From positions 434,001 to 498,000 of the forward strand of contig NZ_JAHKKG010000007.1 in NCBI RefSeq assembly GCF_018829635.1: a DNA stretch of 64,000 nt. Reading direction: 5' to 3'. This document shows, one piece after another, positions 59,563 to 64,000 of the stretch. The DNA comes from Paractinoplanes bogorensis (GTDB lineage Bacteria > Actinomycetota > Actinomycetes > Mycobacteriales > Micromonosporaceae). A program made the translations under genes and the position numbers. Under the pieces are notes generated by a model that was not told where the DNA came from, searched no databases, and worked only from the letters and a program-made list of their open reading frames with translations. The number at the start of each line of letters is the position of its first letter. Within the stretch, counting starts at the first letter, position 1.

Positions 59563-60606
59563 GTGGTGACACGTATATCCGTGGCCGGTGACCGCCCCTA
59601 CGACGTCCTGGTCGGACGGGACCTCGCCGGCGACCTGCCCGCATTGATCGAGGGGGCGGCCCAGGTCGCCGTGCTCTTCTCCGCGCCGCTGCGCGCCCGG
59701 GCCGAGATGATCGCCGCCGCGGCCGGCATTCCCGCGGTGCTCATCGAGGTGCCCGACGCCGAGGCCGGCAAGACGGTCGATGTCGCCGCCATGTGCTGGG
59801 ACAGGCTGGGCGAGCGCAATTTCACCCGTACGGATGTGATCGTCGGGGTCGGCGGCGGCGCGGTCACCGACCTGGCCGGTTACGTGGCGGCGAGCTGGCT
59901 GCGCGGGGTGCGCTGGGTGCCGGTGTCGACGTCACTGCTCGGCATGGTCGACGCCTCGGTCGGCGGCAAGACCGGCGTGAACATCGCCGCCGGCAAAAAC
60001 CTGGTGGGCGCGTTCCACCCGCCGGCCGGTGTGCTCTGCGACCTCGATGCACTGGACACCCTGCCCGCCGACGACCTGCTGGCCGGCCTGGCCGAGGTGA
60101 TCAAGTGCGGGTTCATCGCCGACCCGCGGATCCTCGAGCTGGCGGAGAGCTACACCGACTCCGCTGTGCTGCGTGAGCTGGTCGAACGGGCGATCCGGGT
60201 CAAGGCCGAGGTGGTCAGCGTCGACCTCAAGGAGTCGGGGCTGCGCGAGATCCTCAACTACGGGCACACGCTGGGCCACGCGATCGAGAAGCGCGAGAAA
60301 TACACCTGGAAGCACGGCCACGCCGTCTCGGTCGGGATGATCTTCGCCGGCGCGCTGGGCCATCTCTCCGGCCGTCTTTCCTTCGATGTTGCTTCCCAGC
60401 ACCGGGCCGTTCTCGAGAGTGTCGGCCTGCCGGTTTCCTATTCCGCCGACGCCTGGCCCGAACTGCTCAGCGCGATGCGGGTCGACAAGAAGGCCCGGGC
60501 CGCCACCCTGCGGTTCGTAGTGCTCGACGGGCTCGCCAAGCCGGGCATCCTGAGCGGCCCGTCCGAAGAGCTGCTGGCCCGGGCGTACGCGGAGGTGGCC
60601 CGATGA
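59563..60606 (+). CDS. aroB: 3-dehydroquinate synthase
   Basis: AroB makes 3-dehydroquinate from DAHP using NAD and a metal ion. The 347-aa protein has RPYDVLVGRDL, the NAD region VIVGVGGGAVTDLAGYVAA, VPVSTSLLGMVDASVGGKTG, LAGLAEVIKCGFI (metal Glu) and LNYGHTLGHAIEK (metal His). GTG 59563 is chosen from the -10 box 7 nt upstream; GTG 59554 and 59566 are also in frame. The stop overlaps aroQ (ATGA). Confidence 0.95.
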   Translation: MVTRISVAGDRPYDVLVGRDLAGDLPALIEGAAQVAVLFSAPLRARAEMIAAAAGIPAVLIEVPDAEAGKTVDVAAMCWDRLGERNFTRTDVIVGVGGGAVTDLAGYVAASWLRGVRWVPVSTSLLGMVDASVGGKTGVNIAAGKNLVGAFHPPAGVLCDLDALDTLPADDLLAGLAEVIKCGFIADPRILELAESYTDSAVLRELVERAIRVKAEVVSVDLKESGLREILNYGHTLGHAIEKREKYTWKHGHAVSVGMIFAGALGHLSGRLSFDVASQHRAVLESVGLPVSYSADAWPELLSAMRVDKKARAATLRFVVLDGLAKPGILSGPSEELLARAYAEVAR

Positions 60607-61031
60607 TCTACGTGCTGAACGGGCCGAACCTGGGCCGCCTGGGCACCCGCGAGCCGTCCGTCTACGGCTCCACCACCCACGCCGACCTGGTCGACCTGTG
60701 CCTCACCACGGGCGAGCGTCTCGGCGTACGGGTCGAGGTCCGGCAGACCGACGCCGAGCACGAGATGATCGCCTGGCTGCATCAGGCCGCCGACGAGGGC
60801 GCCGACGTCGTGCTCAACCCGGCCGCCTGGAGTCACTACAACATCGCGATCCGGGACGCCGCGGCGCAATTGAGCGGCCGGCTGGTCGAGGTGCACATCT
60901 CCAACATCCACACCCGGGAGGAATTCCGGCACCATTCGGTCATCTCGGCCGTCGCCACCGGTGTCATCGCCGGGCTGGGAACCGACGGGTACCGGCTGGC
61001 GCTGGAGCACCTGGCCCGATTCGCCGCTTAG
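60603..61031 (+). CDS. aroQ: 3-dehydroquinate dehydratase, type II
   Basis: AroQ dehydrates 3-dehydroquinate. The 142-aa type II enzyme has VLNGPNLGRLGTREPSVYG (catalytic Tyr21 and Arg loop), NPAAWSHYNIAIRDA and VEVHISNIHTREEFR (catalytic His). It is coupled to aroB by a four-base overlap. The efp promoter-like TAAACT box follows. Confidence 0.95.
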   Translation: MIYVLNGPNLGRLGTREPSVYGSTTHADLVDLCLTTGERLGVRVEVRQTDAEHEMIAWLHQAADEGADVVLNPAAWSHYNIAIRDAAAQLSGRLVEVHISNIHTREEFRHHSVISAVATGVIAGLGTDGYRLALEHLARFAA

Positions 61032-61043
61032 GCCGCGACATCG

Positions 61044-61049
61044 GTAAAC
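61044..61049 (+). promoter_or_regulatory. Putative efp -10 box (TAAACT)
   Basis: TAAACT in the 58-bp gap between aroQ and efp gives a leader of about 35 nt that contains a gcaggg ribosome-binding element. No clear -35 is seen. Confidence 0.35.
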
Positions 61050-61089
61050 TCGGTCGGTCACCGATCGAATTCCAACAGCAGGGCAGGAC

Positions 61090-61647
61090 ATGGCTTCCAC
61101 GAACGACCTCAAGAACGGCCTGGTGCTCAACCTCGACGGCGGCCTCTGGTCGGTCGTCGAGTTCCAGCACGTCAAGCCGGGTAAGGGCGGGGCGTTCGTG
61201 CGCACCACGCTCAAGAACGTGCTCTCCGGCAAGGTCGTCGACAAGACCTTCAACGCGGGCACCAAGGTCGAGACCGCGACGGTCGACAAGCGCACGATGC
61301 AGTACCTCTACAAGGACGGCGAAGACTTCGTCTTCATGGACATGGACACCTTCGAGCAGATCCCGGTCCAGGGCGGCACGGTCGGCGAGAACGCCAACTA
61401 CCTGCTCCCCGAGGCCGAGGTCACGGTCGCGCAGCATGAGGGCGTCCCGCTCTACGTCGAGCTCCCGACCAGCGTCTTCCTCGAGGTCACCTACACCGAG
61501 CCCGGCCTGCAGGGCGACCGCTCGACCGGCGGCACCAAGCCGGCCACGGTCGAGACCGGCGCCACGGTCAACGTGCCGCTGTTCATCGGCACCGGCGAGA
61601 AGATCAAGGTCGACACCCGCGACGGCCGTTACCTCGGTCGTTCCTGA
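61090..61647 (+). CDS. efp: Elongation factor P
   Basis: EF-P rescues ribosomes stalled at polyproline, relevant here given the proline-rich giant protein. The 185-aa protein has three beta-barrel domains and the tip loop VKPGKGGAFVRT with Lys32 at the position that is modified in many bacteria. GERNE-like signatures and the C-terminal GEKIKVDTRDGRYLGRS are present. Nothing unusual. It is followed by nusB after one base. Confidence 0.96.
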   Translation: MASTNDLKNGLVLNLDGGLWSVVEFQHVKPGKGGAFVRTTLKNVLSGKVVDKTFNAGTKVETATVDKRTMQYLYKDGEDFVFMDMDTFEQIPVQGGTVGENANYLLPEAEVTVAQHEGVPLYVELPTSVFLEVTYTEPGLQGDRSTGGTKPATVETGATVNVPLFIGTGEKIKVDTRDGRYLGRS

Positions 61648-61648
61648 A

Positions 61649-62083
61649 ATGGCGGAAGGTCCCAAGACGCAGATGCCGGCGCGCCGCAAGGCGCGCAAGC
61701 GGGCCCTCGACGTGCTCTACGAGGCCGACCTGCGCGACCTGCCGCCACGGCAGGTGCTGGCGACCTACCTCGAGCGGATCGCCAAGCCGCACCCCGACCA
61801 CCTGGCCTACGCGATCAGCCTGGTCGAGGGCGTGGCCGAGCATCTCGACCGCATCGACGAGCTGATCGCCAGCTACGCCGAGGGCTGGACGATCGACCGC
61901 ATGCCGGTGATCGACCGCAACCTGGCCCGCATCGCTGTCTACGAGCTGCTCTACGTCTCCGAGATCGACGACCCGGTCGCGATCACCGAGGCGGTCGAGC
62001 TGGCCAAGCAGATGTCGACCGACGACAGCCCGCGCTTCCTCAACGGCATCCTCGGCCGGATCGCCGAGTTCGCCACCCGGTAG
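61649..62083 (+). CDS. nusB: Transcription antitermination factor NusB
   Basis: NusB binds boxA RNA with NusE and helps antitermination of rRNA operons. The 144-aa helical protein has ARRKARKRALDVLYEADLRD near the N-terminus and DRMPVIDRNLARIAVYELLY, then AVELAKQMSTDDSPRFLNGIL, all typical. The ATG starts one base after the efp stop. The open frame upstream is antisense-free but overlaps efp in another frame and is not used. Confidence 0.95.
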   Translation: MAEGPKTQMPARRKARKRALDVLYEADLRDLPPRQVLATYLERIAKPHPDHLAYAISLVEGVAEHLDRIDELIASYAEGWTIDRMPVIDRNLARIAVYELLYVSEIDDPVAITEAVELAKQMSTDDSPRFLNGILGRIAEFATR

Positions 62084-62090
62084 CTTTTTC

Positions 62091-62122
62091 AAAGGCTCCG
62101 ACCGCACACGGTCGGAGCCTTT
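62091..62122. terminator. Bidirectional terminator between nusB and GNAT gene
   Basis: A perfect 14-bp stem (62091-62104 with 62109-62122) with a 4-nt loop ends in T residues and starts with A residues, so it works on both strands. Confidence 0.9.
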
Positions 62123-62128
62123 TGTCGT

Positions 62129-62623
62129 CTAGAGCGCCTGGTAGTAGCGAACCAGCGGGAACGCGGTGAAGCCGGCCTGCTCGTAGGCGGCCCGGGCCGG
62201 GGCGTGACCGGGATCGCCGCCGGTGGAGACCGAGGCCAGCGCGAAGCCGGCCGCGCGCATGTGCTCGAGCGCGAACTCGATCAGAACCCGGGCGATGCCC
62301 CGGCGCTGAGCGGCCGGATCGACGGCGATCATCTCGATCTCGGCGCTGTTCGGTTCGGACGCGCCGTCCCGGTGATGGGCGACCGCGACGAAGCCGACCG
62401 GCTGACCGTTTTCGACGGCGACCCATGTGGTTTCGGTCAACTCGCGACACGTCTGCGCGACCGCGTCGGCCTGAATCCGGGACCAGTCGGGATAGACGCG
62501 CTCGAACACGCGGCGCCCGAGCACCTCTTCGAACGAGGCGAAGACCGGGGCCCAGGCCCGGAGCGAGAACTCGACAACGGCGGCGACATCACTCTCGGCA
62601 AGCGCCCGAACTTCGATCGACAT
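62129..62623 (-). CDS. GNAT-family N-acetyltransferase
   Basis: The 164-aa protein has SIEVRALAESDVAAVVEFSLRAW at the N-terminus, the acetyl-CoA pyrophosphate loop VDPAAQRRGIARVLIEFAL and the late HAPARAAYEQAGFTAF typical of GNAT enzymes. Substrate is unknown. It stands alone after the terminator it shares with nusB. Confidence 0.88.
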   Translation of the reverse strand: MSIEVRALAESDVAAVVEFSLRAWAPVFASFEEVLGRRVFERVYPDWSRIQADAVAQTCRELTETTWVAVENGQPVGFVAVAHHRDGASEPNSAEIEMIAVDPAAQRRGIARVLIEFALEHMRAAGFALASVSTGGDPGHAPARAAYEQAGFTAFPLVRYYQAL

Positions 62624-62880
62624 GCCCTCAGCCTGTCAGCCGGGTCCACCCGTTTACGCGGCGCCCGCCCGATGCCCGACCACACAGAAACGGTCTCGTT
62701 CCACACACCGTCACCGGCTGTGCTCTGCCGCAATCCGGATCACGGGCCGGAGCCCACCCTCCCGGGGGCCCCCGTCCCGCACCAGTGTGAACGAGCGGGC
62801 GGATCTTGGGAGGCCGGCCGGGCCAGGACTGTGGACAGGGCGGGACTGTGGATATCGGCGGCGATCGGCAGAATCGTGGT

Positions 62881-63366
62881 ATGCCGCGCTATGCCCGCCG
62901 ATCCGCCCGGGTGATTCTTGTCGACTCGTCGGATCGGATGTTGCTGATCCGATCGGCGCTGTTGTCCGAGGGGGGTCACGCCTGGTTCACGCCGGGCGGG
63001 GGCGTCAAGTGGTGGGAACCCTTGCGGATGGCGGCGGCCCGTGAGCTGTGGGAAGAGGCCGGGCTGCGCGTGCGGGGCCGGCAGTTGCGGGCGGTCGCGT
63101 TCACGACCGGGCGGGCCGATCTCGGCTTTGCCAACGGGCTGTTCCGCGACGACTTCTATCTGCTGCGCGTCGACTCGCACGAGGTGGATGTCAGCGGGTT
63201 GACCGAGTTCGAGCGGGGGCACTACGGCGGGTTCCGATGGTGGTCGGCGGACGAGCTCGCGACCACGGAGGAGACCGTCTTTCCGTATCGGCTGGCGGAA
63301 CTGCTCGCCGATGTCGTCGCCGGTCGGGTGCCGTCGCCGCCGCGGGAGTTGCCCTGGCATCACTGA
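62881..63366 (+). CDS. NUDIX hydrolase
   Basis: The 161-aa protein has a complete NUDIX box: GGGVKWWEPLRMAAARELWEEAGL (Gx5Ex7REUXEEXGU, with E replaced in part by W/E spacing as WWEP), giving the metal-binding Glu pair. It probably cleaves a nucleoside diphosphate linked to another moiety; substrate unknown. A CAGAAT box ends 6 nt before the ATG, suggesting a leaderless mRNA. Confidence 0.85.
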   Translation: MPRYARRSARVILVDSSDRMLLIRSALLSEGGHAWFTPGGGVKWWEPLRMAAARELWEEAGLRVRGRQLRAVAFTTGRADLGFANGLFRDDFYLLRVDSHEVDVSGLTEFERGHYGGFRWWSADELATTEETVFPYRLAELLADVVAGRVPSPPRELPWHH

Positions 63367-63701
63367 ACCTGGCTGGTCAGGTTGGTGCGAATTTGTCGAC
63401 GCATTGCTGATCGGGGATCACGGATCGCGCAAATTCCGGCGGCCGTGGCGATCTTGGGCGACGAGAGCGCCACGATCAGTGATGTCGGCCGTCGGGGCGG
63501 AAAGCCAGGCGTTACAGCCCGGTGTTGCACTCAGGCCGGCTGAGAGCCGCGAGCGGGGGAGTCACGACTCGTACGGGAAACGAAAAAGCCCGCGAACAGA
63601 GCGCGGGCTTTTCGGAATCAGGACTCGCGCCGAGGTGGATTCGGCGTGGTCGAGGATGGGGGATGTGGCCGGTTTCTTGGGGGCCGGCGTTGTGGTGGAA
63701 C
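63367..63701. other. Intergenic region between NUDIX gene and bldD
   Basis: This 335-bp stretch has no supportable gene. It contains one CGTACGGGA element (63570) just before the terminator at 63584-63612 and no other strong structure. Confidence 0.5.
63584..63612. terminator. Bidirectional terminator after bldD
   Basis: A perfect 11-bp stem (63584-63594 with 63602-63612) has a 7-nt loop and A- and T-runs at its ends. It serves the minus-strand bldD and possibly the NUDIX gene. Confidence 0.88.
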
Positions 63702-64000
63702 TTAGCTGGCGAAGAAGGCGCGCGGGTCGGCGACCAGGACACCCTGCTCGGTCAGGCGCTCGATCAGGCCGGACGGCGAGATGTCGTAGACGATGGCCAG
63801 CGCGCGCAGGTCGTCGGCTCGGATGGAGAGGACACGGCCGTTGTAGTCGCCACGCTGCTGCTGGATGGCGCGGGCGTAACGGGCGACGTAGGCGAGGTCC
63901 TCGCCGGTGGTGTCGTAGAGCTTCTCGAGGTCCAACACGATCTTGTTGGTGGCCTCGAGGCGGACGCCGCTGCCGTCGGGCAGCAGTTCCGAGACGGGCA
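63702..64000 (-). CDS. bldD: BldD-like c-di-GMP-responsive developmental regulator (partial)
   Basis: The visible part is the C-terminal domain; the N-terminal helix-turn-helix lies beyond the window. It contains the c-di-GMP signature RGD-x8-RxDD (RGDYNGRVLSIRADD), in which Streptomyces BldD has RQDD. BldD represses development genes when bound to c-di-GMP. The context beside nusB-efp is conserved in actinobacteria. The TAG-type end gives ...DPRAFFAS. Confidence 0.88.
   Translation of the reverse strand, partial: PVSELLPDGSGVRLEATNKIVLDLEKLYDTTGEDLAYVARYARAIQQQRGDYNGRVLSIRADDLRALAIVYDISPSGLIERLTEQGVLVADPRAFFAS

Noticed and set aside
62826..62853. Two DnaA-box-like TGTGGAC/TGTGGAT words
   Set aside because: They match only in part and are too close to the NUDIX start to support an origin.
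1..64000. Insertion sequences, prophage or integrative element
   Set aside because: No transposase, integrase, phage gene, terminal repeat or attachment site could be recognised; the intein is the only mobile-like element.

Overview
This 64 kb window is chromosomal DNA of a very GC-rich actinobacterium. Gene order (ruvCAB-yajC-secDF-apt-relA; rarA...alaS-ruvX-mltG-aroE-aroC-aroK...aroB-aroQ-efp-nusB-bldD), strongly GC-biased third codon positions, many GTG starts, many apparently leaderless promoters (TANNNT 6-7 nt before the start codon), a BldD homologue, a FliA/WhiG-type sigma factor and a urease operon all fit Actinomycetia. Micromonosporaceae (Actinoplanes-like) is my best guess, as an inference. 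I see no rRNA, tRNA, CRISPR array, insertion sequence, prophage or attachment site.

Layout. 1-10 kb is housekeeping: Holliday-junction processing (ruvC, ruvA, and ruvB interrupted by a 336-residue intein in its P-loop), the Sec accessory complex (yajC, secD, secF), adenine salvage (apt) and the stringent response (relA). 10-14 kb carries two membrane-anchored cyclophilin-like proteins, a metallo-beta-lactamase-fold hydrolase and hisS. 14-18 kb holds a DesA-type acyl-ACP desaturase behind a perfect 17-bp-arm palindrome, a thioesterase, an HxlR regulator and an MFS-ABM fusion. 18-26 kb has cyanophycin synthetase, a Ser/Thr kinase with an extracellular CBM2-like domain, a small conserved protein, a sigma factor and a membrane protein. 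26-31 kb is a complete urease operon without ureE (ureA-B-C-F-G-D, minus strand), followed by an upstream ridA. 31-37 kb is a divergent cluster of amidohydrolase, GH20 hexosaminidase, hemerythrin, DSD1-like PLP enzyme, ComB-like protein and DHA2 exporter, suggestive of amino-sugar/D-amino-acid turnover. 38-44 kb has an Lrp-like regulator, a membrane protein, aspS, an RmlD-like reductase, a GyrI-like ligand-binding protein and two membrane proteins. 44-64 kb is the conserved rarA-alaS-ruvX-mltG-aro-efp-nusB-bldD block. It includes a 1368-aa Gly/Pro-rich single-pass protein, and the aro genes are split by an oxidoreductase and a CopG-like/ClpN protein.

Standout observations: the RuvB intein lacks the usual Cys/Ser first residue and carries Trp and Cys at class-3-like positions; the kinase-CBM2 fusion; the desaturase operator palindrome; inverted repeats around several start regions; a shared back-to-back -10 promoter at 32.49 kb; and a nonamer, CGTACGGGA, that I counted 18 times, several in intergenic regions.

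Coordinates and translations were read by eye. Family calls rest on recognised motifs and gene context, not on database searches.
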